A stretch of DNA of 64,000 nt from contig DEIO01000022.1 in NCBI GenBank assembly GCA_002352545.1, forward strand, positions 81,417-145,416, in the 5' to 3' direction. Origin of the DNA: Patescibacteria group bacterium UBA2772 (GTDB taxonomy: Bacteria > Patescibacteriota > Minisyncoccia > Moranbacterales > DUUL01). Every line of letters begins with the position of its first letter. Position 1 is the first letter of the stretch. The position numbers were made by a program, and so were the translations under genes. Positions 23,470 through 32,861 of this stretch are shown here, piece after piece. Under the pieces are notes generated by a model, which saw only the letters and a program-made list of their open reading frames with translations, did no database searches and was not told where the DNA came from.

Positions 23470-24180
23470 ATGATAAGATGCAAAAATTTAGTAAAAATCT
23501 ATAAAAACGGAGATAATGAAACCTGGGCCTTAAAAGATGTTTCGTTTGAAATCAAGAAAGGCGAATTCATTGCGATTATGGGACCATCAGGAAGTGGAAA
23601 ATCAACACTGATGCATATTATAGGTGCGCTGGATACAACGACAAAAGGGACATATTTTTTGGATGATAAGGATGTCTCTAAATTGACAGATGATGAGCTT
23701 GCTGAAATTAGGACAAATAAGATTGGATTTGTTTTTCAAGCATTTAATCTTCTTTCTAGGGCAACTGTTATAAGGAATGTTATGTTACCTCTTTTGTACA
23801 ACAAGATTAAGAAAAGTGAGAGAATGAAGAGAGTCGAGGAATCTTTAAGGGCTGTTAATTTGGATCCAAATCGTTGGGATCATCTCTCAAATCAACTTTC
23901 TGGTGGTCAAATTCAAAGAGTTGCTATTGCTAGAGCATTAGTTAATCATCCATCCTTGATCTTAGCAGATGAGCCAACGGGTAATCTAGATACAAAAACT
24001 GGAGATATGGTAATGGAAACATTCAGAAAATTGAATAAAGATAGCGGTCATACGATTGTGCTTATTACACACGAAAGAGAGGTCGCTGAACATGCAGACA
24101 GAATTATCCATATTCGAGACGGGGAAATTGAAAAAGACGAGATTGTCAAAAGTAATAGCTTAAAAAAGACGAGATTATGA
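23470..24180 (+). CDS. MacB/LolD-type ABC transporter ATP-binding protein
   Basis: The protein has 236 aa. It has Walker A GPSGSGKST (about residue 38), the Q-loop in VFQAFNLL, ABC signature LSGGQIQRVAIARAL, Walker B LILADEPTGNLD and switch His in LITHE. The NLD-type Walker B end is typical of the MacB/LolD group. It lies 28 nt after the adaptor gene and overlaps the permease by 4 nt. Confidence 0.95.
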   Translation: MIRCKNLVKIYKNGDNETWALKDVSFEIKKGEFIAIMGPSGSGKSTLMHIIGALDTTTKGTYFLDDKDVSKLTDDELAEIRTNKIGFVFQAFNLLSRATVIRNVMLPLLYNKIKKSERMKRVEESLRAVNLDPNRWDHLSNQLSGGQIQRVAIARALVNHPSLILADEPTGNLDTKTGDMVMETFRKLNKDSGHTIVLITHEREVAEHADRIIHIRDGEIEKDEIVKSNSLKKTRL

Positions 24181-25394
24181 AATTTTCAGATTTAATATAC
24201 GAAACATTTATTTCTATAGCGACTAATAAAGTTCGTTCAGGGCTTACAATGCTTGGTATCGTGATTGGAATAGCTTCTGTGATTGTTATGATTGGAATTG
24301 GTCGTGGAGCTCAAAGTAGTATTGAAGGTGAAATTGAAAAAATTGGTTCGAATCTTTTAACGATTATGCCTGCCAAACAAAGGGGTCCGGGGAGTCCAGT
24401 TAATGATGCTAGCGCACAGTCGCTTTCAATGGACGATGTTGAAATGATTCAAGAAAAAGTTGAATCAGTAAAAACGATAGCTCCAGTTGTTTCAGGGAAA
24501 TATCGATTGATTAGCGCAGGAGAAAACACTAGTACTTCGGCTACAGGTACTGTCGCAGAATATGTTGAAGTTAAAAGTCTTGAAATTGAAGAGGGAACAT
24601 TTTTTACAAATGACCATGTTAAGAAACTTTCAAGAGTAGCTGTTTTGGGTCCAGATACTGTGACTGATCTTTTTGGAGAAGATGGCGAAGCTGTTGGTAA
24701 GAAAATCACAATCGAAGGTATAAATTTCACAATAATTGGAACTACAGTTTCTAAAGGTGGTGGAGGTTTTGGTAGTCAGGATGATATTGTATACATTCCC
24801 ATCACTACAGCTCAACAATATTTGACTGGTGATGATCACCTTAATGATATACAAATTCAAATAGATACGCAGGAAAACATGAGTAATGCAGAAAGTGAAA
24901 TCGAAGCTCTTCTTTTAGCTAAACACAAAATCGATGATCCTGATGAGGCAGATTTTAGAATCATGAATCAAGCCGATATTATGGAAACTGCCTCTTCGAT
25001 AACTGGAACATTCACTGTTTTGCTAGGTGCTGTTGCTGGGATATCCTTGGTTGTAGGAGGTATTGGGATTATGAATATGATGCTGACTACTGTGACTGAA
25101 AGAACTCGAGAAATTGGACTTAGGAAAGCAATTGGTGCAAAAGCTGACGATATAACAAAGCAGTTTTTGTATGAATCAATTGCACTAACCTTTGTTGGCG
25201 GAGTGTTGGGGGTTTTGTTGGGATATGGAGTTTCTGCTGGAGTTGAAAAATTTGCTAATCTTGCCTCTGAAATATCTGCTGTTTCAATTTTCTTAGCATT
25301 TGGAGTGTCTGCTTTTATCGGGATTGTTTTTGGATACTATCCAGCAAAAAGAGCAGCAAAATTAAATGCAATTGAAGCTTTGAGATACGAATAA
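24177..25394 (+). CDS. MacB-type ABC transporter permease
   Basis: The 405-aa FtsX-like permease has an N-terminal membrane helix (about residues 20-42), a large extracytoplasmic MacB_PCD domain (about 45-270) and three C-terminal helices (about 280-310, 335-360, 370-390). TERTREIGLRKAIGAK is the coupling segment of the family. The ATG overlaps the ATPase stop. It completes the three-gene exporter; the substrate (peptide, lipopeptide or drug) is unknown. Confidence 0.94.
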   Translation: MKFSDLIYETFISIATNKVRSGLTMLGIVIGIASVIVMIGIGRGAQSSIEGEIEKIGSNLLTIMPAKQRGPGSPVNDASAQSLSMDDVEMIQEKVESVKTIAPVVSGKYRLISAGENTSTSATGTVAEYVEVKSLEIEEGTFFTNDHVKKLSRVAVLGPDTVTDLFGEDGEAVGKKITIEGINFTIIGTTVSKGGGGFGSQDDIVYIPITTAQQYLTGDDHLNDIQIQIDTQENMSNAESEIEALLLAKHKIDDPDEADFRIMNQADIMETASSITGTFTVLLGAVAGISLVVGGIGIMNMMLTTVTERTREIGLRKAIGAKADDITKQFLYESIALTFVGGVLGVLLGYGVSAGVEKFANLASEISAVSIFLAFGVSAFIGIVFGYYPAKRAAKLNAIEALRYE

Positions 25395-25414
25395 ATAAAT
25401 AGAGTCTTATAAAC

Positions 25415-25442
25415 AAAAATCAGGCCTCTTGGCCTGATTTTT
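25415..25442. terminator. bidirectional terminator
   Basis: AAAAATCAGGCC, loop TCTT, GGCCTGATTTTT. It ends the exporter operon (+) and the 102-aa gene (-). Confidence 0.88.
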
Positions 25443-25749
25443 ATACTTTAAATCTTGAGATTGCAAGGTAAATTCTGGTTAGTTCTTCTTTTACCTGAGG
25501 TGTTTCATAGTCAGCGTTATGTGCTGTTTGTCCCTCATATCTTGTTTTTGCTTGATCGAGATGTAAATCAAAAACTACTTCTTCTGGTGATTCTTCGATA
25601 TAGAGATGAAAACGAGGATATCTTTGATCTGTTAGTTTTCTAACATAACTGGTTTTTTGCGATATACTATCTTTTATTTGTAAATATCCAGTTTTTCTTA
25701 GCATCATTGCAGGCGTCTGTGAAAATTTGTTTAGGATTCTGAATTTCAT
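25441..25749 (-). CDS. conserved hypothetical protein, 102 aa
   Basis: It is soluble and basic, with SYVRKLTDQRYPRFHLYIEE, a FDLHLDQAKTRYEG stretch and TAHNADYE. I associate this motif set with a small conserved protein of Patescibacteria, without a known function; this was not searched. It is read divergently from the CAP-domain gene and shares a terminator with the exporter operon. No catalytic signature can be argued. Confidence 0.68.
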   Translation of the reverse strand: MKFRILNKFSQTPAMMLRKTGYLQIKDSISQKTSYVRKLTDQRYPRFHLYIEESPEEVVFDLHLDQAKTRYEGQTAHNADYETPQVKEELTRIYLAISRFKV

Positions 25750-25823
25750 AAGAGTAATTTATTTATTTGTAAAGTAGTCGAGGCGTGGTAGAATATTAAT
25801 ATCTAATATAAACTGAAGAAGTA

Positions 25824-26684
25824 ATGTTTAAAAGGTTTTTTGGTGAAATCATAGTTATTCTAATTGCGATTATAGTGTTTAGTACTATACATTTTTTGGA
25901 TATGCATATAAAAAGAATTGAAGAAGTCAGACCCTTCGAAACGGTTGAGACAGGGGTTGTTCATAATAATGATGTCTTGGTTGAGCTCGATGAGCAGAAA
26001 GTGGAAATAGATTTTGAGGGTACTGAAGACGATATAATCAGACTAACAAATGAATTTAGAAAAGAAAAGGGATTGGATATTTTAGTTAGAGATGAGAAGT
26101 TGATGTTGTCTGCTAAAGCCAAAGGCGAGGACATGAGAGATAAAAAATATTTTGCTCATATCTCCCCTGATGGCGTTGAATTATGGAATCTTGTGCAGAA
26201 TGTTGATTATAAGTATTCTATTATTGCGGAGAATATTGCTGAAGGATATTTTTCTGCAGAGAGTGTGGTGAAGGCATGGAAGAATTCAGAAGGGCATAGG
26301 AAAAATATGTTAGCTAGTGATTTTGAGGATATTGGTGTTTCTGTTGTAGAAATCGTCAATAAAAATGATAGAAAGAGTTTTGTATTGGTTCAGCATTTTG
26401 CTATTTCTCAAAAAGCGTTACCAAAAAACCAAAAAGTTGGAATTGTTTGTGGAAAGAAGATGAAGAAGAATTGTAAAAAAATAGATGAAAGAAAAGAAGA
26501 ATACAGAGAGCTGGTTAAGGATCAAGAGAAGATAATCGAAAATACAGAAAAAGAAGGTTTTTCCAGAAAAGACTTAACTGATTTATATGATAACCTAGAT
26601 AAACTAAAAGAGGTTCGCGATGAATATAAGGAGTTCTCTCATGGTTGTGATGAGTATATGAATAAGTGTGATAGATGGGAATAA
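25824..26684 (+). CDS. membrane-anchored CAP-domain (SCP/PR-1) protein
   Basis: The 286-aa protein has one N-terminal membrane segment (about residues 5-27). A YkwD-type CAP domain follows at about residues 70-195: IIRLTNEFRKEKGLDIL, KYFAHISPDG, AENIAEGY, AWKNSEGHRKNML and IGVSVVE. A Cys/Lys-rich helical tail of ~85 residues follows. The His and Glu residues of the CAP cavity are retained. Bacterial CAP proteins are extracytoplasmic; their biochemical role is mostly unknown. Confidence 0.88.
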   Translation: MFKRFFGEIIVILIAIIVFSTIHFLDMHIKRIEEVRPFETVETGVVHNNDVLVELDEQKVEIDFEGTEDDIIRLTNEFRKEKGLDILVRDEKLMLSAKAKGEDMRDKKYFAHISPDGVELWNLVQNVDYKYSIIAENIAEGYFSAESVVKAWKNSEGHRKNMLASDFEDIGVSVVEIVNKNDRKSFVLVQHFAISQKALPKNQKVGIVCGKKMKKNCKKIDERKEEYRELVKDQEKIIENTEKEGFSRKDLTDLYDNLDKLKEVRDEYKEFSHGCDEYMNKCDRWE

Positions 26685-26766
26685 TCTTGTTTGCACAAAA
26701 CTCTTCAATTAAGTATAATTGAAAGGTATAAAAGAAAATATAATTTGAAATAAAATATAAGTGTTG

Positions 26767-27132
26767 ATGAAGAAAATACTGATTGTCGAGGATGATCCAA
26801 TGTTAGTTGAGATTTATAGCAAAAAGTTTATCAGTGATGGGTTTGATGCTGATACAGCTAACAGTGGAGCTGAGGCAGAGAAAAAAATCAAAAGCGGTAA
26901 ATTCGACCTTGTTTTACTTGATTTGATTTTGCCAGAAGCAGATGGTTTTGAGGTTCTAAAAAAGATTAAAGGAGATCCATCAGTTAAGAATACCAAGGTC
27001 GTTATTTTCTCAAATCTTTCTCAAGAAGAGGATAAAGAAAAAGCTGCAACTCTGGGAGCTGATGATTTTTTAACAAAATCTGATTATACACCTAGTGAAA
27101 TAGTTGAGCATGTAAAAGAAATGTTAGTCTAG
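26767..27132 (+). CDS. stand-alone response regulator receiver
   Basis: The ATG at 26767 gives MKKILIVEDDPMLVEIYSKKF, 121 aa. A GTG at 26761 would only add two residues. The CheY-like fold is complete: acidic pair EDD, phospho-acceptor Asp in LVLLDLILPEADG (about residue 52), conserved Ser in VIFSNL and Lys in FLTKSD. There is no output domain, and no histidine kinase is visible in the window, so partners are unknown. Confidence 0.92.
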   Translation: MKKILIVEDDPMLVEIYSKKFISDGFDADTANSGAEAEKKIKSGKFDLVLLDLILPEADGFEVLKKIKGDPSVKNTKVVIFSNLSQEEDKEKAATLGADDFLTKSDYTPSEIVEHVKEMLV

Positions 27133-27198
27133 AAATGGTTGTAATGTTTGCTATTAAGCCATGAATCGGTTATTGTTGTAAGACACGAAATGTTTGGG

Positions 27199-27226
27199 CA
27201 AATCAGACGTTGACTGATTTGTTTTA
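27199..27226 (+). terminator. terminator after the response regulator
   Basis: CAAATCAG (27199-27206), 7-nt loop, CTGATTTG (27214-27221) then TTTTAT. It lies about 65 nt past the stop and upstream of aspS. Confidence 0.65.
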
Positions 27227-27262
27227 TATTTATTTGAAGAACGAACTAAGAAATTTAAAAGT

Positions 27263-29053
27263 ATGTTAAGGACACACACTTGTGGACAATTGAGAGACTC
27301 TGAAATTGGAGAGAAGGCTACCCTAACTGGTTGGGTGCATAGAAGAAGGGATCACGGAGGCGTGATTTTTATTGATTTGAGAGATAGATATGGACTAACT
27401 CAGATAAAGTTTGATCCAGCCATCGAAGATAATGCGCATGCTGAAGCTGATAAGCTGAGAAGTGAATGGGTTGTGAAAGTAACGGGGACTGTTGTAGCAA
27501 GACCAGGCGATATGTTGAATAAAAAACTGAAAACTGGAATGATTGAGGTTGAAATTTCAGATTTAGAGGTTCTAAATACTTCTAAAACACCTCCTTTTGA
27601 ATTGATTGAAGAGAAAAATGTTGAGGCAAATGAGAATATTCGTTTAAAATATCGTTTTATTGATTTAAGAAGACCGAAGCTTCAAAAAATGCTACGAGTT
27701 AGAGATGAAATCATCAGGTATATGAGAAACTATTTTCATGCGAGGGACTTTCGAGAAGTGCAAACTCCGATATTAGCAAATTCTTCTCCAGAAGGGGCAA
27801 GAGATTGGTTAGTTCCTTCAAGAATTTATCCTGGTAAGTTTTATGCACTACCACAAGCACCACAACAGTTTAAGCAATTGCTAATGGTTGGTGGAGTGGA
27901 CAGATATTTTCAAATAGCACCTTGTTTTAGGGATGAGGATCCAAGAATGGATCGTCATTTTGGAGAATTCTATCAACTAGATATGGAGATGAGTTTTGTA
28001 GAACAAGATGATATTTTCCAAGTGATGGAACCCTTAATGATTGAATTAACTGAAAAATTTTCTCAAAAGAAAATAGTTAATCTTAAGGAGGATAAAAGAT
28101 TCCAACAAATTTCATGGAAAGAGGCGATGACAAAATATGGAAGTGACAAGCCTGATTTGAGATTTGATTTTGAAATCAAATCAGTCTCCAAGATTGTTAA
28201 GGATAGTGACTTTGCTGTATTTGCGAAAGTTATTGAAAGTGGAGGAGTGGTGCATGCAATGAATGTTGATGGTGGTGGAGAAAAATTTTCTAGAAAAGAT
28301 ATTGATGAACTTACTGAACTTGCTCAGAGTAAAGGTGCTAAAGGACTTGCGTATATTGTGATTAAAGATGGTGGAAAATTACAATCTCCAATTGTTAAAT
28401 TTTTAGGAGATGAAGTTTGTTCGCAAATAGTAAAGCAATTTTCTGCAAAAGATGGAGATATTATATTCTTCGGTGCTGATAAATGGAGAGGTGTATGTGA
28501 GAGTTTAGGTGCTGTTAGGAATGAATGTGGTGCAAGAATGGGACTGAAGGACTCTAATAAAGCTGCGTGGCTCTGGGTGACTGATTTCCCAATGTATGAT
28601 TATTCTGAAATTGAAGAAGGTCGTATTGATTTTGCTCACAATCCATTTTCTATGCCACAAGGAGGGATGGATGCACTAAATGAGAAAGATCCATTAGATA
28701 TTGTTGCTTATCAATATGATTTTGTTTTAAATGGTTTTGAACTTACCAGTGGTGCTATTCGAAATCATAGACCAGAAGTTATGTATAAAGCTTTTGAGAT
28801 TGCAGGATATTCAAAAGAAGATGTTGATGCAAAATTTGGACACATGATTAGAGCTTTTGAATTTGGTGCGCCTCCACACGGTGGGAATGCGCCTGGAATT
28901 GATAGATTAATGATGGTTCTTAACGATTGGGATTCTATCCGAGATATCTATGCTTTTCCAAAAGATGGTCAGGGAAGAGATGTTATGTTGGATACTCCAA
29001 GTGAAGTTGAGAAGAAACAACTTGATGAACTTCATATTTCTATAAAAAAGTAG
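27263..29053 (+). CDS. aspS: aspartyl-tRNA synthetase
   Basis: The 596-aa bacterial-type AspRS has an N-terminal OB anticodon-binding domain (GWVHRRRDHGGVIFIDLRDRYG). Class II motif 2 is YFQIAPCFRDEDPRMDRHFGEFYQLDMEMSF, the GAD insertion lies at about residues 285-410, and motif 3 is APPHGGNAPGIDRL. Length and domain order are complete. Whether it also charges tRNA-Asn is not decidable here. It ligates Asp to tRNA-Asp in the cytoplasm. Confidence 0.95.
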   Translation: MLRTHTCGQLRDSEIGEKATLTGWVHRRRDHGGVIFIDLRDRYGLTQIKFDPAIEDNAHAEADKLRSEWVVKVTGTVVARPGDMLNKKLKTGMIEVEISDLEVLNTSKTPPFELIEEKNVEANENIRLKYRFIDLRRPKLQKMLRVRDEIIRYMRNYFHARDFREVQTPILANSSPEGARDWLVPSRIYPGKFYALPQAPQQFKQLLMVGGVDRYFQIAPCFRDEDPRMDRHFGEFYQLDMEMSFVEQDDIFQVMEPLMIELTEKFSQKKIVNLKEDKRFQQISWKEAMTKYGSDKPDLRFDFEIKSVSKIVKDSDFAVFAKVIESGGVVHAMNVDGGGEKFSRKDIDELTELAQSKGAKGLAYIVIKDGGKLQSPIVKFLGDEVCSQIVKQFSAKDGDIIFFGADKWRGVCESLGAVRNECGARMGLKDSNKAAWLWVTDFPMYDYSEIEEGRIDFAHNPFSMPQGGMDALNEKDPLDIVAYQYDFVLNGFELTSGAIRNHRPEVMYKAFEIAGYSKEDVDAKFGHMIRAFEFGAPPHGGNAPGIDRLMMVLNDWDSIRDIYAFPKDGQGRDVMLDTPSEVEKKQLDELHISIKK

Positions 29054-29085
29054 AAATAGTTAGTTGAAATAATTGTCTCAGTAAG

Positions 29086-30270
29086 GTGTTAAAAAAAGAA
29101 AAAAAATCAAAAAAGAAACTTGCTTTAATTAACTCTATGACCTTGATGTTAGGTCTTCAGTTAGGTTTAGTTTCATTTATCTTATCAACATTTTTAGGAA
29201 AACAAGTCAGTGAAAAAGGAGTTGGCTGGCTTTTTTTGCTGGCTTATTTAATTTCATTCTATATTTTAATCAAAGTTCATTTTTTGATTAAAAAATATGG
29301 AAAATCACAAACATTTTTTATGTTTGTGGCTGTAAGATGGATTTCACTTATAGGGATGGGGGCTTTTTGGTTTCATCCAGTGTCAATTGTTTTTGCAGTT
29401 TTTTCTTTGGTTGGTAATGCAATGTTGTGGTCGACCTTAGATGTGTTGCTTGAAGAATATTCAGACAATGGAACAACAGGGAAGACTAGGGGGTTGTTTT
29501 TAGTTGTTTTGAACACGGGCTTTTTAGTAGCGCCATTTATCTCAACATCATTGATTCAGAATTATAAAAATGGTTTTCAGTTAGTTTTTTACCTAGCTTC
29601 TTTCTTTGCTTTAATTCCAATGTTGATTTTAGCTGTTTTCTTTTCCGAGAGAAAATATATTCAGCAAAAAAAGAAACGTAATAAATTATTTTTTTGGAAA
29701 GAAGTTTTTAACAGGAAAGACATTTTAAGGATTTATCTAGCCTCCTTTTTGTTGGACTTGTTTTATTCTGTGATGGTTGTTTATATGCCGATATATCTTT
29801 TGGATGTTGGTCTTTTTTGGGGTGAAATGGGTAAAATATTCACAGTAATGCTTATTCCTTTTGTTTTGATACAATATCCGTTAGGTATTATTGCTGACAA
29901 GAAAACTGGAGAAAAGGAATGGTTAATCTTGGCACTTCTTTTGATGGCTCTTTCCACTACCTGTATTGGTTTTATTGATGTTCCACAAGTTGGGCTCTGG
30001 ATGATGCTTTTGTTCTTGACAAGGGTCGGAGCTGCAATGGTGGAAGTTATGAGGGATACATATTTTTATAAACAAGTTGGACCAAAGGAGATTGAAATTA
30101 TGGATTTTTTTAGAACTACTAAAAGCATTTCCTATATTTTCGGAATGAGTTTTTTTAGTATAATCCTATTTTTCTCTAATATAGAATCAATATTTTTTGT
30201 ATTAGGAGGCATTATTTTACTTGGAACGATTCCTTTATTTTGGCTCAAAGATACGGACGCTTTCAGTTAA
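29086..30270 (+). CDS. MFS transporter
   Basis: The 394-aa protein starts at GTG 29086 and has about 11-12 predicted membrane helices with charged cytoplasmic loops, for example KKYGKSQ and FSERKYIQQKKKRNK between the halves. The layout is that of a major facilitator. Substrate-specific motifs are not recognised. It follows aspS by 32 nt and precedes an antiporter gene by 16 nt, so the three may be co-transcribed. Confidence 0.8.
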   Translation: MLKKEKKSKKKLALINSMTLMLGLQLGLVSFILSTFLGKQVSEKGVGWLFLLAYLISFYILIKVHFLIKKYGKSQTFFMFVAVRWISLIGMGAFWFHPVSIVFAVFSLVGNAMLWSTLDVLLEEYSDNGTTGKTRGLFLVVLNTGFLVAPFISTSLIQNYKNGFQLVFYLASFFALIPMLILAVFFSERKYIQQKKKRNKLFFWKEVFNRKDILRIYLASFLLDLFYSVMVVYMPIYLLDVGLFWGEMGKIFTVMLIPFVLIQYPLGIIADKKTGEKEWLILALLLMALSTTCIGFIDVPQVGLWMMLLFLTRVGAAMVEVMRDTYFYKQVGPKEIEIMDFFRTTKSISYIFGMSFFSIILFFSNIESIFFVLGGIILLGTIPLFWLKDTDAFS

Positions 30271-30286
30271 TTATTAGATTTATTTT

Positions 30287-31444
30287 ATGAACATTTTTAT
30301 TTTCTTGTCATTAGTGCTAACATTTTCTTTTTTATTTGGAAGGATTCTTGAGAAAATTCGTGTGCCGTGGGTGTTTGCTGCTCTTTTTATGGGGCTTTGT
30401 TTGTCTACAAATCAACTTTCTAAAGAGATGGTGTCTTCAGAATCTTTTATGTTTTTATCTGAACTGGGAATGTATTTTCTGCTTTTTATTATTGGTTTAG
30501 AAATCAATTTAAAAGAGATGTGTAAACAAGGTAAATTTATAGCAAGACTGTCTTTTCTTCTTGTTTTTGCTGAAAGCTTTTTTGGAGCAATTTTTATCCA
30601 TTATTTTTTTGATATATCTTGGGGAATAGCACTCTTAACAGCATCTTCTTTTGCGACTGTTGGTGAGGCTATTTTGGTGCCAATCTTGGATGAATTTAAG
30701 ATTACGAAAACAAAGTTTGGACAAATTATTCTAGGCGTTGGTACTCTAGATGATGTTGTTGAAATAATCACGGTCATAATTACTTCAATTGTTCTTGGTA
30801 ACGCTTATGGGCATGGAAGTTTGTTTATGATCAGTAATTTCTCCTTATTACTAGTACTCTTTTTGGTGCCCTTATTTTTACAAGTTTTTAATATTAAGGT
30901 TCCTCATTTTAAATTTAAAAAGATCCCACCTCTTTTTCTTTTTGGATTAGCTGTCCTTTTCATTTTTGTTGGAATCGGTAGTTTTGTTGAATCCGCTGCT
31001 TTGGGGGCAATTTTTGCAGGGATTGCATTAAAGAACTTTTTATCAAAAAGTAAAATATTACAATTAGAGAAGTTAATAAGAGTTATTTCTTATGGGTTCT
31101 TGGTGCCGTTGTTTTTTTTGAGAGTTGGAACAGAAGTTGACATCATGTATATTTTTATGGCGCCGTTGATGGTGATCCTAACCTTATTTATAACAAATAC
31201 AACAAAAATAGGGATTAGCTATTTATTCGCTAAAAAAGAATTAGGAAAAAAGAAAGCAGTTTTGTTAGGAATTGGTCTTTCGGCTAAGTTTAGTACCAGC
31301 ATTGTTATTATTTCCATGCTTTTTTATAAGGGTTTGATTACTTCTGAACTATATTCAGTTCTGATTGGTGCTATGATAGCTTCAAAATTTATTATTCCAG
31401 TTGCATTCTCTCTCTTGTTGACTAGATGGAAATTGAAATTTTAA
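30287..31444 (+). CDS. CPA2-family cation:proton antiporter
   Basis: The 385-aa membrane protein has about 12 helices and the Na+/H+ exchanger domain of the KefB/CPA2 group: LFIIGLEINLKEM, the TASSFATVGEAILVPIL region and LGVGTLDDVVEIITVI with the Asp pair, typical of the ion-binding helix. The C-terminal TrkA-N domain of KefB is absent, so regulation must differ. It probably exchanges Na+ or K+ for protons. Confidence 0.87.
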   Translation: MNIFIFLSLVLTFSFLFGRILEKIRVPWVFAALFMGLCLSTNQLSKEMVSSESFMFLSELGMYFLLFIIGLEINLKEMCKQGKFIARLSFLLVFAESFFGAIFIHYFFDISWGIALLTASSFATVGEAILVPILDEFKITKTKFGQIILGVGTLDDVVEIITVIITSIVLGNAYGHGSLFMISNFSLLLVLFLVPLFLQVFNIKVPHFKFKKIPPLFLFGLAVLFIFVGIGSFVESAALGAIFAGIALKNFLSKSKILQLEKLIRVISYGFLVPLFFLRVGTEVDIMYIFMAPLMVILTLFITNTTKIGISYLFAKKELGKKKAVLLGIGLSAKFSTSIVIISMLFYKGLITSELYSVLIGAMIASKFIIPVAFSLLLTRWKLKF

Positions 31445-31464
31445 ATTATTGTAATGAAACAGGC

Positions 31465-31527
31465 TTCATAAATAGAAAATGATTTGTTATAATCTCTTAA
31501 TATAGGGATTATAAGAATCTAAGAGAT
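31465..31527 (+). promoter_or_regulatory. scpA promoter with overlapping palindromes
   Basis: The extended -10 TGTTATAAT (31485-31493) lies 17 nt after a weak -35 TTCATA (31465-31470). The -10 sits in TTATAATC (31487-31494), which pairs with GATTATAA (31507-31514). Alternatively ATCTCTTA (31492-31499) pairs with TAAGAGAT (31520-31527). The first looks like an operator across the promoter. Confidence 0.55.
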
Positions 31528-31536
31528 AAAAAGAAT

Positions 31537-32250
31537 ATGTATCAAATAAAAACTAAACAATTTGAGGGGCCATTAAATCTTTTACTAGAACTTTTTGAAA
31601 AGCAGAAATTAGATGTTACTAAAGTTTCTTTGGTTCAGATTGCTGACGACTATCTTGAATATATTGAAGACGGTAAGAATGTTGATTTGGCAAATTTGAG
31701 TGAATTTTTATTGATTACATCTTCTTTGCTTTTAATTAAATCAAAGGCGCTGTTGCCACTGTTTGAATTTTCCAAAGAAGAAGAGGGAGAAATAAAGGAT
31801 TTAGAGGAGCGTTTAGTAGAATATCAAAAATTCAAGAAAATTTCAGAAAAAATCGAAAACATTTATAAGTTGCAAAGAGTTTCATTTTCAAGGGAATTTA
31901 AAGAAGAAGTCAGATTTGATTTTGTTTCTCCTGGTATTTCTTGTGACGAAGTCAAGGCACTTTTTGTTGAAGTTTTGAAGGGAATTCCAACAAAAAAAGA
32001 ACTATCAGAGCAGATAATGGAAGAAGTTGTGAGTTTAGAAGAAAGAATTTTACATCTCAAATATTCTATTGAAAAGAGGACTAAAATTGTTTTTGCAGAA
32101 ACTGTTATGGAGGCCAAGGATAAAGTGGAAATAATCGTAACCTTTTTAGCAATGCTTGAAATGATAAAACAAAAAACCTTAATGGTTTCGCAAAACGAGC
32201 TTTTTGGTGAAATTACAATGCAATTTGCAACAAAAAGAACGAAGGGATAA
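31537..32250 (+). CDS. scpA: segregation and condensation protein A
   Basis: The 237-aa kleisin subunit of the SMC complex starts YQIKTKQFEGPLNLLLELFEKQKLDV, the ScpA N-terminal signature. It continues with the TSSLLLIKSKALLP helix and ends with the winged-helix segment for SMC contact. It bridges SMC heads in chromosome condensation. scpB follows by 21 nt. SMC itself is not in the window. Confidence 0.93.
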   Translation: MYQIKTKQFEGPLNLLLELFEKQKLDVTKVSLVQIADDYLEYIEDGKNVDLANLSEFLLITSSLLLIKSKALLPLFEFSKEEEGEIKDLEERLVEYQKFKKISEKIENIYKLQRVSFSREFKEEVRFDFVSPGISCDEVKALFVEVLKGIPTKKELSEQIMEEVVSLEERILHLKYSIEKRTKIVFAETVMEAKDKVEIIVTFLAMLEMIKQKTLMVSQNELFGEITMQFATKRTKG

Positions 32251-32271
32251 TTTGTTTAGATATAGAGACTT

Positions 32272-32841
32272 ATGAATGAAAAAAATGCAAAAATAGAAGC
32301 CATTTTGTTTGCTTGTGGTGAGGCAGTTGAAATTGAAAGACTGGCTATTTTTTTAAAAATCTCAAAAGAAGAGATTAAAGATGAAGTTAAAAACCTGCAA
32401 GAATTCTACGAAAAACAACAAGGTGGTTTGCAAATTATAGTTAAAGGAAATACAATTCAATTAGTGTCTAATAGTAAATTTGGTGGCACAATTGCTAAAT
32501 TTTTAGACAGAAAAATCAATGAGCCATTGACCCGTGCTGCGTTGGAAGTTTTAGCAATCGTTGCATATCGAGGTCCAATGACTAAGTTAGAAATAGACCA
32601 TATTCGAGGAGTGAACTGTGGTTTTATGGTTAGGAATTTAGCGATGAGAGGGCTTATAGAAAAAAATGAGAACATTGAAAGTGCACGTTCTTATTCATAC
32701 TTAGCTAGCTTTGATTTTTTAAAGAGCATGGGTATTGGCAAGATAAATGAACTGCCTGATTATGAGCTATTTAGCAAGACGGATATAAAACAAGGAGTGA
32801 AAGACTCTGAAGATTCTGAAGTTTGTGAAAATAATAAATAG
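32272..32841 (+). CDS. scpB: segregation and condensation protein B
   Basis: This 189-aa protein has two winged-helix domains. ALEVLAIVAYRGPMTKLEIDHIRGVNCGFMVRNLAMRGLIE is the family signature. It binds ScpA as a dimer within the SMC-ScpAB condensin. The position directly after scpA is the usual arrangement. Confidence 0.93.
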   Translation: MNEKNAKIEAILFACGEAVEIERLAIFLKISKEEIKDEVKNLQEFYEKQQGGLQIIVKGNTIQLVSNSKFGGTIAKFLDRKINEPLTRAALEVLAIVAYRGPMTKLEIDHIRGVNCGFMVRNLAMRGLIEKNENIESARSYSYLASFDFLKSMGIGKINELPDYELFSKTDIKQGVKDSEDSEVCENNK

Positions 32842-32861
32842 TTATATTGAAAAGGGGAACT

